Assembly: GCF_003014475.1 (NCBI RefSeq)
Contig: NZ_PYGJ01000004.1
Span: 124,001-188,000, forward strand
Origin: Shimia abyssi
Lineage (GTDB): Bacteria > Pseudomonadota > Alphaproteobacteria > Rhodobacterales > Rhodobacteraceae
DNA: 64,000 nucleotides
Direction of reading: 5' to 3'
How positions within the stretch are numbered: the first letter of the stretch is position 1; every line of letters begins with the position of its first letter. A program made the position numbers and the translations under genes. Below the pieces are notes generated by a model. It saw only the letters and a program-made list of their open reading frames with translations, had not been told where the DNA came from and ran no database searches. Below, piece by piece: positions 15,708 through 25,747 of this stretch.

Positions 15708-17924
15708 TTAGCCGATGATCGCGTTGAGCGTCGTGGATGGGCGCATGATCTTGGCTTTGAGTTCAGCCGATGGGCGATAGTAGCCGCCGATCTCTGCCGC
15801 AGGCCCTTGGGCGGCGGCCAGCTCGGACGTGATCGCGGCTTCGCCGTCTGCCAAAGCCTTTGCAACTGGTGCGAACTCGGCGGCGAGGCCCGCGTCGTCG
15901 CTTTGCGCGGCCAGAGCTTCGGCCCAGTAACGAGCGAACCAGTAGTGGCTGTCACGGTTGTCTGGCTCGCCAACTTTGCGCGAAGGAGAACGGTTGTCGT
16001 CCAGAATGCCTTGGGTGGCTGCTTCGGCGGCGACGCCAAGAACGCCGGCTTTGGCGTTACCCTGAGTGTCTGCAAGGAAGTTCAGCGATTCACCAAGGGC
16101 GCAGAATTCACCCATGGAGTCCCAGCGCAGGTGGTTTTGTTCGACCAGCTGCTGCACGTGTTTGGGGGCCGAGCCGCCTGCCCCTGTTTCAAACAGTCCG
16201 CCGCCTTGCATCAGCTTGACGATGGAGAGCATCTTGGCCGAGGTGCCCAGTTCGAGGATCGGGAACAGATCGGTCAGGTAGTCGCGCAGCACGTTGCCGG
16301 TGATGGCGATGCTGTCGGCACCCGAGGTGATGGTTTTGAGCGACTGCGCGGTGGCTTCGCGTGGGGCCATGATCTGGAACAGGTCGGCTTTGCCAGCGGC
16401 CTCGAGCGCGGGCTGAACGTATTTGATCAGTTCGGCGTCGTGGGCACGGTTGGCGTCGAGCCAGAAGATCGCCTCGGAGCCGGTCAGACGCTGACGATCA
16501 AGCGCCAGTTCGATCCAGTTCTCGATCGGAGCCTGTTTCACAGTACACGCGCGCCAAATGTCACCAGACTCAACAGTGTGCGAATGCAGCGTTTCGCCAT
16601 TGGCGAGAACGATGCGGATGGTGCCGTCTGCGGGGGCTTCAAACGTGGTCGGGTGCGAGCCGTATTCCTCGGCCTTTTGCGCCATCAGACCAACATTGGC
16701 GACGGAACCGGCGGTGGTGACATCCAGTGCGCCGTTGGCTTTGAAGAAGTTGATGCTCTCGTCATAGATGGTCGAATAGCAGCGGTCAGGGATGATACAG
16801 TTGGTGTCACCCTTGGCGCCGGTTTCGTCCCAGCCTTTGCCGCCTGCGCGGATCACGGCAGGCATGGAGGCGTCGATGATCACGTCAGATGGCACGTGCA
16901 GGTTGGTGATCCCCTTGTCGCTGTCGACCATATACATTGCGGGGCGATCCAGAGCGGCGATTTCCGCCTTGATCGCGTCAGCGTTATCGAGCGTGTCGAT
17001 GGCAGCCAGAACGTCACCAAGACCAGAGTTGGGCGAGCCACCGGCGGCGGCGATGGCATCGCCATGCGCGTCCCAGACGGGGCCAAGCCATGCCACAACC
17101 GCGTGGCCAAAGATGATCGGGTCAGAGACCTTCATCATGGTCGCCTTCATGTGGAAGGAGAACATGGTACCGTCATTCTTGGTGTCTTCAATCGCTTCGG
17201 CGAGGAAGGACGAAAGCACTTTGGCGGACATGAATGTAGCGTCAGCCACAGTGCCAGCGGCCAGCGGCCAGCTGTCTTTGAGCGTGGTGACGGCGCCGTC
17301 TTTTGCGACAAATTCGATTTTCGCATCACCCGCCTGAGCGTCGGTGATGGTGGCCGACACCTCGTTTGCGTAGAAATCGCTGCCGGACATGGAAGACACT
17401 TTGGTCTTGCTGTCGCTGGCCCATGCGCCCATCGAATGTGGGTTGTTCTGGGCGTAGTTTTTCACTGCGCGAGCCGCGCGGCGGTCAGAGTTACCTTCGC
17501 GCAGGACCGGGTTCACGGCGGAGCCTTTGATCGCGTCATAACGCGCGCGGACTGCTTTTTCCGCGTCGGTCTGGGGATCTTCGGGGTAGTTGGGCAAGTC
17601 ATAGCCGTTTGCCTGAAGTTCGGCGATTGCGGCAGTCAGCTGTGGGACCGACGCCGAGATGTTTGGCAACTTGATCACGTTAGCCGAGGGCGTTTTGACC
17701 AGCTCGCCCAGCATGGCCAGGTCGTCGTTCTGGCGCTGTTCGGCCGTCAGGTTTTCGGGGAAAGTCGCAATAATGCGGCCAGCGAGCGAAATATCAGGCG
17801 TGCCAACGGTGATTCCAGCCGTTGAAACGAACTTGCGGATGATCGGCAGGAACGAGGCCGAGGCCAGTTCAGGCGCTTCGTCTACAATGGTATACAATAT
17901 GTCTGCGGTCTTGTTATCTGCCAT
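15708..17924 (-). CDS. icd: NADP-dependent isocitrate dehydrogenase, monomeric type
   Basis: 738 aa, the characteristic size of monomeric IDH (about 740 aa, against about 410 for the dimeric form). It oxidatively decarboxylates isocitrate to 2-oxoglutarate with NADP in the TCA cycle. Recognisable stretches are [19 protein letters not shown] (about residue 88), [19 protein letters not shown] (about 132, isocitrate binding), [28 protein letters not shown] and [17 protein letters not shown] near the C-terminus. ATG at 17924 is preferred over GTG at 17933 because AGGGTG then lies at Shine-Dalgarno distance. Single gene with its own terminator at 15652-15680. Confidence 0.96.
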   Translation of the reverse strand: MADNKTADILYTIVDEAPELASASFLPIIRKFVSTAGITVGTPDISLAGRIIATFPENLTAEQRQNDDLAMLGELVKTPSANVIKLPNISASVPQLTAAIAELQANGYDLPNYPEDPQTDAEKAVRARYDAIKGSAVNPVLREGNSDRRAARAVKNYAQNNPHSMGAWASDSKTKVSSMSGSDFYANEVSATITDAQAGDAKIEFVAKDGAVTTLKDSWPLAAGTVADATFMSAKVLSSFLAEAIEDTKNDGTMFSFHMKATMMKVSDPIIFGHAVVAWLGPVWDAHGDAIAAAGGSPNSGLGDVLAAIDTLDNADAIKAEIAALDRPAMYMVDSDKGITNLHVPSDVIIDASMPAVIRAGGKGWDETGAKGDTNCIIPDRCYSTIYDESINFFKANGALDVTTAGSVANVGLMAQKAEEYGSHPTTFEAPADGTIRIVLANGETLHSHTVESGDIWRACTVKQAPIENWIELALDRQRLTGSEAIFWLDANRAHDAELIKYVQPALEAAGKADLFQIMAPREATAQSLKTITSGADSIAITGNVLRDYLTDLFPILELGTSAKMLSIVKLMQGGGLFETGAGGSAPKHVQQLVEQNHLRWDSMGEFCALGESLNFLADTQGNAKAGVLGVAAEAATQGILDDNRSPSRKVGEPDNRDSHYWFARYWAEALAAQSDDAGLAAEFAPVAKALADGEAAITSELAAAQGPAAEIGGYYRPSAELKAKIMRPSTTLNAIIG

Positions 17925-18184
17925 CTTTTTCACCCTATTTTAAAAGCGTCAGGAGTGTCTGTGACGGTAAGTCAGGGGCGGCATTGCCCGGGTTTCGCCA
18001 CACAAAGTCTGCCAAACCCGGCTGGTCTCGGGTGTGGCGTTCAGGCTTCCTATAGAGGGGTCCGGCAAAAATATCAATTGCGCCCAGCGCTGAGAGCATG
18101 TGCAATTTGACGCGGTGTGCCGCGACGCAGAAAAATACGGCCAATCTACTTGCAATTCAGAAAGCATTCTAACTTTTGGTACGG

Positions 18185-19056
18185 ATGAACGAACGGGCTA
18201 GGTTTTTGCAAGGTGTCGGGCTGCGATTACTTGCTGCGTTTTTGATGACAGCGATGTCCGCAGCAGTGCGCGTCGCTGCAGAAACTGTGCCTGTCGGACA
18301 GATTATGTTCTGGCGCTCTTGGGTGGCGGTGATTCCCATCTGCATGTTTCTGGTATGCACGCGTGATTTTCCAAACGGATTGAGAACCCGCCGCCCCGCA
18401 TTGCATGTTACCCGCAGCGTGTTTGGTGCATTCACAATGGCAATGTCCTTTGTTTCGTTGGCCTACCTGCCAATCGCGAATGCCATGGCGCTGGCCTATC
18501 TCGCTCCGGTTCTGGTGCTGCCTTTGGCGGCGTTCCTGCTAAAGGAGCCGTTGGTTTGGGGTTTCTGGGCGTCATGTTCATGCTGTGGGAGGCGCTAGAG
18601 CAGCCGGGCCAAGGTGCCCTGATCGGCGTTGCAGCAGGGGTGGCCTATGCGTGTGCGATGGCCTTTGTCCGGGTGCATACCAAGGCGATGACGAAAACAG
18701 AGACGTCTTGCGCCATCGCTTTTTATTTTGCAATCGTGGCAACGGCGGTCGGGCTGGCGTCTTGGCCTTTTGGATGGGTGCCTGTGGGTGGAACGGTATT
18801 GGTTGCGTTGATTGGCGCGGGGCTGATCGGTGGGATTGCGCATATTGTATCAAACGAAGCTGTGGCCCGCGCGCCCGTAAGCGCGCTCGCACCGTTTGAT
18901 TTCACCGGAATGGTGTGGGCGCTGGGGTTTGATCTGATGTTGTTTTCGATCTTGCCGGGGTATCTGGGTTTATTGGGCGTCTTCTCGATCACGGCCGCGG
19001 CGATGATCGTGACCTTTGCGAAACGTCCTCCCTTGCGCGCTGGAACCCAGAGTTAG
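18185..19056 (+). pseudogene. Broken DMT-superfamily (EamA) transporter gene
   Basis: Two open frames together make an EamA permease. The first (to about 18575) covers the first EamA repeat (LLAAFLMTAMSAAVRV... MFWRSWVAVIPICMFL... FGAFTMAMSFVSLAYLPIANA). The second, in another frame, begins at GLGFLGVMFMLW and holds the second repeat through FAKRPPLRAGTQS. At the junction the first frame reads LKEPLVWGFWA. Family members have about a dozen residues between the LKE and GFLGV segments, and these are missing here. An internal deletion of a length not divisible by three therefore joined the halves out of frame. It is convergent with an intact EamA gene. Confidence 0.8.
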
Positions 19057-19061
19057 GCCCA

Positions 19062-19925
19062 TTACTGAGGTCTTCGTCGCAGTGTGATCCACAGGGTTGC
19101 GGAAATGATCAGAGCAGCGCCGAACCAAAAGCCGGTTTTGGGCAGTTCATCAAAGACCAGATAGCCGACCGTGGTGGAGAACACCAAGCTGGCATAGGAC
19201 AACACCGACAAGAACCCCGCCTGCCCGTTGTAATGCGCGCGTAGAAAGCAGAACTGGGCAGATTGCGCAAAAACACCAATTGCCAAGAGAACAGGCCATT
19301 GGTGGGGCGGCACGGGTTGCCAATGGATCAGCGCAAGCGGCAGCGTGATCACGGTCAGTCCGGCGGTGTAAAACGTCATCATCACGACAGTGGGCGCGGC
19401 GGCCAAACGGCGTGTGGTGATGACTGCGCCAGTTGCCGCAAACACAACCAACACCTGAGCTGCAAGCCCCCATCCCCCGGTCAGACCCGAGGGATCAACG
19501 GCGATTATCACACCGACTAGCCCAACCACCGCCGCGATCCATCGGTCGCGGTGGATGACTTCGTGCAGGAGCCACGCAGCCGCGATCATAGTCAGGATCG
19601 GGCGAGTAAAGCTGATGGCAGTAAAGAGCGCGAGAGGCAGGCGCGAGATGGCAAAGAAACTTGCGGTTAGCGCCACGGCGGAAAAGCCGACGCGCAGGGC
19701 GTGAAAGCGCAGATCCTGAATACCGATAAAGGCGCGACGGTGGCGTACGATCCAAGGCAGCATCAAGAGAAAGCCGACACTGGCGCGCAGAAACACCAGT
19801 TGGAATGCAGGATAGCCCAGACCCAGCGCTTTGACGATCGACAGCGCCCAGATATTGAGCGCCATGTCGGTTAGCAGCCAGCCGGCGGCAACGCCATTTC
19901 GGTGCTGATCAGCTGCGCTTTGCAA
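19062..19925 (-). CDS. DMT-superfamily (EamA) permease
   Basis: 287 aa with about ten membrane helices in two EamA repeats. Repeat one (about residues 12-140) includes AFQLVFLRASVGFLLMLPWI and TASFFAISRLPLALFTAISF; repeat two (about 150-285) includes FYTAGLTVITLPLALI and ILHE-type loop segments ahead of the last helices. The start overlaps the end of the PIG-L gene by 17 nt, so it is co-transcribed with PIG-L and ROK and probably moves a product or substrate of that system. EamA proteins export or import metabolites such as amino acids and nucleotide sugars; specificity is not readable. Confidence 0.87.
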   Translation of the reverse strand: MQSAADQHRNGVAAGWLLTDMALNIWALSIVKALGLGYPAFQLVFLRASVGFLLMLPWIVRHRRAFIGIQDLRFHALRVGFSAVALTASFFAISRLPLALFTAISFTRPILTMIAAAWLLHEVIHRDRWIAAVVGLVGVIIAVDPSGLTGGWGLAAQVLVVFAATGAVITTRRLAAAPTVVMMTFYTAGLTVITLPLALIHWQPVPPHQWPVLLAIGVFAQSAQFCFLRAHYNGQAGFLSVLSYASLVFSTTVGYLVFDELPKTGFWFGAALIISATLWITLRRRPQ

Positions 19926-22248
19926 TCAGGTTTGCCATTAGTCTAAAGGCACCGGGGGTAAGTTTCTCCATCTGGTGGTGCAGGATCAGGGAGGTGTGCA
20001 CGTGGCGGCCATGCCCGACGTCTGCGGCCAGTAGTGCGCCGTGCAAAGGGGCCTCGCCCGGATCATTCATCGCAAGGAGCGGCACACAGGCCGCGTCCCA
20101 GTCCTTGGCAAAATAGAGCCCCCGTTCCTTTTTCCAATCGGCCCAATCGGTCGCGTCGATGCGATTAGGTGTGGTCATCAGCGGATGATCCGGCGCGAGC
20201 AATGTAACCTCGGCGGTTTCATCCGTGACGCGCCAGCGCAGCGAGGGCTGACCGATTTCCAGCCGATAGGGAGCTGTTGTGTCGGCATCCCAGTTGTCCC
20301 ATGGTCGATGGTAGAGCGTAAGCAAAGTGCCCCCTGCTTCGACCCAAGTTTTGATGCGCGGCATCGCTTCGGCAAGGCCGGCGCGGAATTTCATCGCAAA
20401 AATGCCGATCACGATCGAGTCGCAGGCGTTCAGTACAGCGTCGGTCAGGTCTGTGTCAGACAAATCGGTGACGTCGACACCCAGACGGCTGAGCCAGTGG
20501 TCGACGCGGTCGTTGCCACCGCCAATATAGCCAACCTTGACATCGGGCAGCGCCACATCGACAACCCGAACACGGGCTACGGCGGGCTGCGCCAAGGCGC
20601 GTTGAGCAATATGCGGGCAGCGGATGAGCTGCACGTTATGAGCGCAATGCTCGTCCAGAGTTAAGGAGATGTCATATAGGCCCGGCGTAGGAGTGGTCGG
20701 CGCAGTGGCGATCAGTTGCGTTGCATATCGAGCGGACGCCCAACCATCGGGCAATTCCAAGTCGGGCACGGCGTTATGCGGGGACATTTCGCTGATCTGG
20801 AGTTCAACAGAACGGCGCGATTGCGACAGGTTGATGATATCGGCAGAGGGTGACAGGTTAGCCGAGCGTTGGGGCAACACAAGCGGCGGCACCTCGAACG
20901 GTACGGCGGCCCTGACGGCGAGTGCGTGCACGGTCAACGCGGCCTCGACACACGGACCTTTAGGCAAATGTGGCAGATAGACAGGTGGGTACGGGTCACT
21001 GATGGCGACATCTGGGGACAGTTCGACCTGTGATCCGCTGGACGTCCACCCCTGAGGCAACAGCGGTTTGAGCGTGAGTTTGCCGCGACGTGTCATGCTT
21101 TCGATTTCCAGCGCGGTCTGGTCGCCGGGATGCAGCACATCCTTTTGCAAGGCAACGCGCACCGATACCCCCGCGGCCAGATGAATGACACGAGAGAGTT
21201 GCTGATCTTTGCGGGTCAGCTTGTGACCAAATTCGACGCGCTGGGCGGGCGACAACCCCTCAGAAGCATGGCGGAGCACCTTGAGGGCGGCGCAAGCGTG
21301 GTGAAGCACTGCGTCGGCATCGGGAAAAGCCTCTAGCGCTGCATCACATGCGTCCTGCGCCTCGCTCAATATGGGAATTCCGAAATCTCGCAGCGTCGCG
21401 GCCAGACCCGAGGTCAGGCCGTCATCTGCCTTGGCCCCGAAAGATTGAGCCAGATGGAGCGGGTATTCGGCCGTGGCACCCAGCGGCACCCAACGCCCCA
21501 TGGTCTGGGTTGCATGCATAGCGCGGCTTTGTTCGCCGATATGTGCATAGCCCCACCCGGTGACAGGATCCTGACCAGAGGCGTCAAACAGTGATGTTGC
21601 CTCGGGCGGTGGCAAATCATCATCATAGGCCTGCCCTGCCCCGGACCATGCGGGCAGGTATGTTTTTTTGATCTGCCAGACCGGTAGGGAGCTGGACGTG
21701 AAGGCCGGATCCGCAGCAAGGGCCATCATTTCAAGTGCCGCCTGTGTCATGGCGCGGTGGTGGCCGTGTTGACCGGGCACGTCTAGGAAAGTGGGGCAGA
21801 TAATATCGGGGCGTTCGGTGCGGATCACGTCGACAAACCGCGCAATCAGCTGACTGCGCCCCCATTTGCGCAGCGTTTCCGCACCTGATTTGGAAAATCC
21901 GAAATCAGAGATCGGATCGTCCGGTGCAAAGCCGAGCCAGTACATCCTGAGGTCAAGGCGGTCACAGGCGGCCTCCATCTCGGCGGTGCGCAGCGTGCCG
22001 AGGGCGGCCTCGGATTCAGTGCCGATATCATTTTGCCCGCCCTCGCCGCGCGTCGAACAGGTATAAGAGATATCAACCCCATCACGGAACCGCATGGCCG
22101 CAAGCATTGTGGAGGTTTCATCATCCGGATGCGCGCCAGTGTTCATGAATGACACCGTGCTGCGCAACGCGGTCAGGGCCTGCCAAAGATCGACAATGCG
22201 CGGACGGTCCCGTTCAAGAGCAATTCTGGATTGATCGGTCAGCGGCAT
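19909..22248 (-). CDS. Large PIG-L family deacetylase with C-terminal amidotransferase-like domain
   Basis: 779 aa, several times the usual 230-300 aa for PIG-L/LmbE deacetylases. The N-terminal domain (about 30-270) has the zinc-site motif GAHPDDETSTML (about 38-49, AHPDDE) and the later PGQHGHHRAM (HxxH ligand, about 160), so it should hydrolyse an N-acetyl or similar amide on a sugar-like substrate. The middle (about 330-560) is beta-rich with no clear family. The end (about 570-775) reads VGYIGGGNDRVDHWLSRLGV and later AGGTLLTLYHRPW, like the glutamine-amidotransferase-fold (ThuA/BPL_N-type) domains attached to sugar enzymes. No signal peptide, so cytoplasmic. Operon with ROK and EamA genes. 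Confidence 0.83.
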   Translation of the reverse strand: MPLTDQSRIALERDRPRIVDLWQALTALRSTVSFMNTGAHPDDETSTMLAAMRFRDGVDISYTCSTRGEGGQNDIGTESEAALGTLRTAEMEAACDRLDLRMYWLGFAPDDPISDFGFSKSGAETLRKWGRSQLIARFVDVIRTERPDIICPTFLDVPGQHGHHRAMTQAALEMMALAADPAFTSSSLPVWQIKKTYLPAWSGAGQAYDDDLPPPEATSLFDASGQDPVTGWGYAHIGEQSRAMHATQTMGRWVPLGATAEYPLHLAQSFGAKADDGLTSGLAATLRDFGIPILSEAQDACDAALEAFPDADAVLHHACAALKVLRHASEGLSPAQRVEFGHKLTRKDQQLSRVIHLAAGVSVRVALQKDVLHPGDQTALEIESMTRRGKLTLKPLLPQGWTSSGSQVELSPDVAISDPYPPVYLPHLPKGPCVEAALTVHALAVRAAVPFEVPPLVLPQRSANLSPSADIINLSQSRRSVELQISEMSPHNAVPDLELPDGWASARYATQLIATAPTTPTPGLYDISLTLDEHCAHNVQLIRCPHIAQRALAQPAVARVRVVDVALPDVKVGYIGGGNDRVDHWLSRLGVDVTDLSDTDLTDAVLNACDSIVIGIFAMKFRAGLAEAMPRIKTWVEAGGTLLTLYHRPWDNWDADTTAPYRLEIGQPSLRWRVTDETAEVTLLAPDHPLMTTPNRIDATDWADWKKERGLYFAKDWDAACVPLLAMNDPGEAPLHGALLAADVGHGRHVHTSLILHHQMEKLTPGAFRLMANLIAKRS

Positions 22249-22266
22249 CGAGGCGTCCTTTGGGCG

Positions 22267-23433
22267 TTAGAGAGAGTGAGAAATCGATGAGTTGAGCGCG
22301 CGGTTCAGGATCAACGCAGCAGCCCCCATGGTCGCAGTCATGCGCCCGGATGTCCCCTGCATCAGGCGTGGGTGGTGCGAACCGGGGCGATTTGAAACCG
22401 AAATATCAGGCATCGGCGTGTGCGCCACGAGGTGATCCAGAATGGCGGCGGGCATCGCCCCGCCGAGTAAAATGGTTTGCGGGTCAAAAATGTTTTCAAT
22501 GATTGTCATAGCGTGACCAAGGGCTGTTCCCGCAGCATCCAGCCACCGGAACAGATCCGGGTCACCCTGATGATAAAGCAGCTCAAGCGCATCGATATCG
22601 CGCGCCTCCTTGCCGACTGAGTGCAAATGGCGCTGAACGGATAGGCGGCTGAGCGCGTCTTCCAGCTTGTGGTCTTTGCCTGGTATCGGGATGTGCCCAA
22701 TTTCACCAGCATTGCCAAATGCACCGCGCACAAGGTGGCCCTCGTGTACCAGACCAAGGCCTAACCCTGCCCCGAAATAGAGATAAGCAAATGACATTAC
22801 GTCCTGAGCGGCGCCTGTAATTCGTTCGGCCATGGCGGCGGCGTTGGCATCGTTGGAGAGCATAACAGGCAGGTTGATGGTTTCGGAAAACAACTGTTCG
22901 GCGTCGACCTCTTGCCAACCGGTCAGGTCAGAGCCAGCCACCGCGATGCCGGTTTTGCCAAAGGGTCCGGGCATAACGACGCCAGCACCCAGCATACGGT
23001 TCTGTGCCGTCGGAACCTGTTTCAAATGGCGCGCATAGACAACGGCAACATGCGCCAGAACGTGATCCGGTTCGTTTGTGTTCAACGGCACCCGTTCGGT
23101 GGCAACGGCCTGACCCTGAAGGTTCAGAAGTGCCGAAAAAATCGCATCCGGGCGCACCTCGATCCCAAGCGCATAGCCGCCTTCGGGGTTCAGCGCATAT
23201 TGCATGGCCGGAAGGCCGCGCCCGACGCTGCGCCGCCCCTTTTCCAGTAACATGCCATCCTGTGACAGCTCTGCGATGATGTTGCTGACGGTTTGCGTTG
23301 TCAAAGACAGGGCGCGGGCAATCTCGGCCCGCCCAATGGCACCGGCGGCATGGACCTGTCCCAAGACCGCCTGACGGTTTCGGTGTCGGGAACGCTCAGC
23401 ATTTGAGCCTTTGTGCAGAGGTTGAACGCGCAT
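22267..23433 (-). CDS. ROK-family transcriptional regulator
   Basis: 388 aa. The N-terminal winged HTH is about residues 18-75 (GRAEIARALSLTTQTVSNII), followed by a ROK sugar-kinase-like domain (about 85-380) with LSNDANAAAMAERITGA (catalytic-Asp region) and YFGAGLGLGLVHEGHLVRG. The GEIGHIPIP segment is present, but the zinc motif CxCGxxGCxE that normally follows is absent. It should therefore bind a sugar as effector and not act as a kinase. It diverges from the ABC operon across 102 bp containing a long inverted repeat, and heads the PIG-L/EamA operon. It likely represses both until the sugar is present. Confidence 0.9.
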   Translation of the reverse strand: MRVQPLHKGSNAERSRHRNRQAVLGQVHAAGAIGRAEIARALSLTTQTVSNIIAELSQDGMLLEKGRRSVGRGLPAMQYALNPEGGYALGIEVRPDAIFSALLNLQGQAVATERVPLNTNEPDHVLAHVAVVYARHLKQVPTAQNRMLGAGVVMPGPFGKTGIAVAGSDLTGWQEVDAEQLFSETINLPVMLSNDANAAAMAERITGAAQDVMSFAYLYFGAGLGLGLVHEGHLVRGAFGNAGEIGHIPIPGKDHKLEDALSRLSVQRHLHSVGKEARDIDALELLYHQGDPDLFRWLDAAGTALGHAMTIIENIFDPQTILLGGAMPAAILDHLVAHTPMPDISVSNRPGSHHPRLMQGTSGRMTATMGAAALILNRALNSSISHSL

Positions 23434-23442
23434 AAATCCGGA

Positions 23443-23482
23443 TTAGCTCAATTCATTTGAATTATCAATCCAATTGAGTTAA
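23443..23482. promoter_or_regulatory. Inverted repeat between the ROK gene and the ABC operon (candidate ROK operator)
   Basis: TTAGCTCAATT (23443-23453) and AATTGAGTTAA (23472-23482) form an 11-bp inverted repeat with one mismatch and an 18-bp spacer. Within it lies AATTCA-TT-TGAATT (23450-23463). The site is about 10 bp upstream of the ROK start codon and about 55 bp upstream of the binding-protein start, placing it where one repressor could control both operons. Confidence 0.6.
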
Positions 23483-23535
23483 TCGTCGATAATGAGTTCA
23501 TGAATGGACCGCCAGAGCCACCAAGGGAGACAAAA

Positions 23536-24792
23536 ATGACGACACGTATAAAAGGACTGGTCTTAGCCGGACTGACATCCACTGCTGCGCTTTTTTCGAG
23601 TGCTGCAAATGCTGTTGAAATCGAATATTGGCAGTATTTCTTTGATGCCCGCGTGACGGCGATGGAGCAGCTGATTGAAAACTTCGAAGCCGCCAATCCG
23701 GATATCACGGTCACGATGACCCATTTCCCATATGCAGACTATCGCACAAAGGTGGCCGCTGCGATCCCGGCGGGTGAAGGCCCAGATGTGGTGCAGCTGT
23801 TTTATGGCTGGCTGAACGACTATGTCGCCGCCAATCTGATCCAACCCCTGCCCGCCGATACGTTCCCGGCGTCGAAAATCGATTCTGAGTTCTTTCCGAT
23901 GGTTCAGGCCATGAAGGATGGCGATGCGTATTGGGCACTGCCGACGGCTGTGCGTTCGCTTGCGCTGTTCTATAACACCCGCCTGCTGGAAGAGGCCGGT
24001 GTAGAGCCGCCCACCAACATGGAAGAATTTCTGGCCGCCGCAGCGGCGATGACCAAAAGGGACGGCGCGGGCAATATCACGCAGGTTGGAATTACCGCCG
24101 GTATGACCGCGCAGGATCACCATTGGTTCCGCGAAGGGCTGGTGCGCCAGATGGGCGGAGAGCCCTATGCCAACGACTATAAAACCGTGAATTACAATTC
24201 GGAGGCGGGCGTTCAAGCGCTGGAGTTTTATACCGACCTCTTTATGAGCGACGAGCCAGTGTCTGCGATTGGGTTCATGGATGAACCGCAGGCCGCGTTC
24301 AAAGCCGGGCGTGCGGGGATGCATATTGACGGGTCATTCCGTATTGGGTCGCTGAACAAGACACGCGGGCTGAAATGGGGTGTGACCGAGCTGCCTGCGA
24401 CGGGCGATGGCGTGCGGTCGAACTATTCGTCTTATTGGGTGAATGCGATCACCACAAAAGCCGAAGGCGAGAAATATGACGCGTCGGTCAAATTCATGGA
24501 ATATATCACCTCGGATGAGGCGATGCAGATCTGGCTGGATGTTGTGGGCGAATTGCCTGCGAAACCATCGGTTGGTCTGACTGAAGAAAACGCCAATAAC
24601 GAAGTGTTCGGGCCATTTATCAAAGGTCTGGCCTATGCCAACACCACCAAATTCGCGAATGAAAGCGCCCAGCGCCAGCTGATGGTGGAAATGGTCGAGC
24701 GCATTCAGCTTCAGGGCATGAGCCCGGCGGAAAGCATCGCGATTGCCGCCGAGGCCGAGCAGAAACTGCTGGATGAGTATTACAGCAAGTAA
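23536..24792 (+). CDS. Sugar ABC transporter substrate-binding protein (family 1)
   Basis: 418 aa from the ATG at 23536 (GGGAGA 5 nt upstream). A Sec signal peptide spans about residues 1-27 (RIKGLVLAGLTSTAALFSSAANA) with cleavage before VEIEYWQYF. The mature protein has the family-1 solute-binding layout: NPDITVTMTHFPYADYRTKVAAAIPAGEGPDVVQLFYGWL near the N-terminal lobe, LPTAVRSLALFYNT, and KAGRAGMHIDGSFRIG in the hinge region. It captures a sugar or sugar derivative in the periplasm and delivers it to the two permeases encoded downstream. First gene of the operon opposite ROK. Confidence 0.92.
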   Translation: MTTRIKGLVLAGLTSTAALFSSAANAVEIEYWQYFFDARVTAMEQLIENFEAANPDITVTMTHFPYADYRTKVAAAIPAGEGPDVVQLFYGWLNDYVAANLIQPLPADTFPASKIDSEFFPMVQAMKDGDAYWALPTAVRSLALFYNTRLLEEAGVEPPTNMEEFLAAAAAMTKRDGAGNITQVGITAGMTAQDHHWFREGLVRQMGGEPYANDYKTVNYNSEAGVQALEFYTDLFMSDEPVSAIGFMDEPQAAFKAGRAGMHIDGSFRIGSLNKTRGLKWGVTELPATGDGVRSNYSSYWVNAITTKAEGEKYDASVKFMEYITSDEAMQIWLDVVGELPAKPSVGLTEENANNEVFGPFIKGLAYANTTKFANESAQRQLMVEMVERIQLQGMSPAESIAIAAEAEQKLLDEYYSK

Positions 24793-24801
24793 TGCTGAGC
24801 A

Positions 24802-24832
24802 GGCCGACCCGGTTTTCGCAATCGGGTCGGCC
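24802..24832 (+). terminator. Intercistronic hairpin after the binding-protein gene
   Basis: GGCCGACCCG, an 11-nt loop, and CGGGTCGGCC form a perfect 10-bp stem between the binding protein and the first permease. There is no T-run. Such hairpins commonly protect the upstream binding-protein message from 3' decay, giving more binding protein than permease. Partial termination is the alternative. Confidence 0.6.
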
Positions 24833-24859
24833 GTATGCGGCCCTTTTGAGACGGTATCA

Positions 24860-25747
24860 ATGTATCGCAACCTGACCATCCGACAAAAACAGATCGTCTG
24901 GGCGTGGGCGTTCTTGGCGCTGCCTGTTTTGTTTTATACTGTCATTCGCTTTTACCCGACCGGCAACGCCATTTTGATCAGTTTCCAGAACTGGAACCTG
25001 CTGGGCGCGCGCACATGGGCCGGGTTAGAGAATTACGAAAAGCTATGGAATGACCCGGTGTTCTGGAAGGTGTTTCAGAACACATTCCTGTACCTGTTGA
25101 TTGGCACACCGCTGAGCCTCGTGTTGTCGTTTGTGATTGCCTATCATCTGGACAAGCTGCGGTTTATGCACGGGTTTCTGCGGATGCTCTACTTTCTGCC
25201 TTTCATGACCAGCGCGGTGGCGATGGCGTGGGTGTGGCGGTGGTTTTATCAGGATGTGCCGATTGGTTTGTTCAACAATATCCTGTCGGGATTTGGCATT
25301 CCCCAGATCAGCTTTTTGAACTCGACCACCAATGCGCTACCTGCGGTTCTGGCGCCCGCGGTCTGGGCGGGCCTGGGGTTTCAGGTGATCATCTTTATGG
25401 CCGGGCTGCGCGCCATTCCAACCAGCTATTACGAAGCGGCCAAGATTGATGGCGTGGGCTGGTGGACGGTGCTGACGCAGATCACCCTGCCGCTGTTGCG
25501 CCCAACCATTGTGTTTATCGTCGTCTTTTCGTCGATCGGGTTTTTGCGGATTTTCGACCATGTGTTCAACATGACCACCAACAATCCCGGCGGGCCGCTG
25601 AATGCGACAAAGCCGCTGGTATTGATGATTTATGACACAGCATTCAACGGGTTCAACATGGGATATGCGGCGGCGCAGACCGTGGTTTTGTTCACCATTT
25701 TGCTGATCGTTTCGCTGATCCAGCTTCGCCTATTGAGGAGCGAATAG
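24860..25747 (+). CDS. Sugar ABC transporter permease (MalF/UgpA type)
   Basis: 295 aa from the ATG at 24860; the longer frame upstream overlaps the end of the binding-protein gene in another frame. Six membrane helices are expected, the first at about residues 14-34. The cytoplasmic EAA loop that contacts the ATPase reads EAAKIDGVGWWTVLTQITLP (about 192-211). The stop codon directly abuts the ATG of the second permease (TAGATG). It forms a heterodimeric channel with that protein for the CUT1-type importer. Confidence 0.92.
   Translation: MYRNLTIRQKQIVWAWAFLALPVLFYTVIRFYPTGNAILISFQNWNLLGARTWAGLENYEKLWNDPVFWKVFQNTFLYLLIGTPLSLVLSFVIAYHLDKLRFMHGFLRMLYFLPFMTSAVAMAWVWRWFYQDVPIGLFNNILSGFGIPQISFLNSTTNALPAVLAPAVWAGLGFQVIIFMAGLRAIPTSYYEAAKIDGVGWWTVLTQITLPLLRPTIVFIVVFSSIGFLRIFDHVFNMTTNNPGGPLNATKPLVLMIYDTAFNGFNMGYAAAQTVVLFTILLIVSLIQLRLLRSE

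Noticed and set aside
15687-17825. A 712-codon open frame on the plus strand opposite icd
   Set aside because: It is the antisense shadow of the well-supported monomeric isocitrate dehydrogenase; its translation has no domain and is low-complexity (Gly/Val/Arg-rich).
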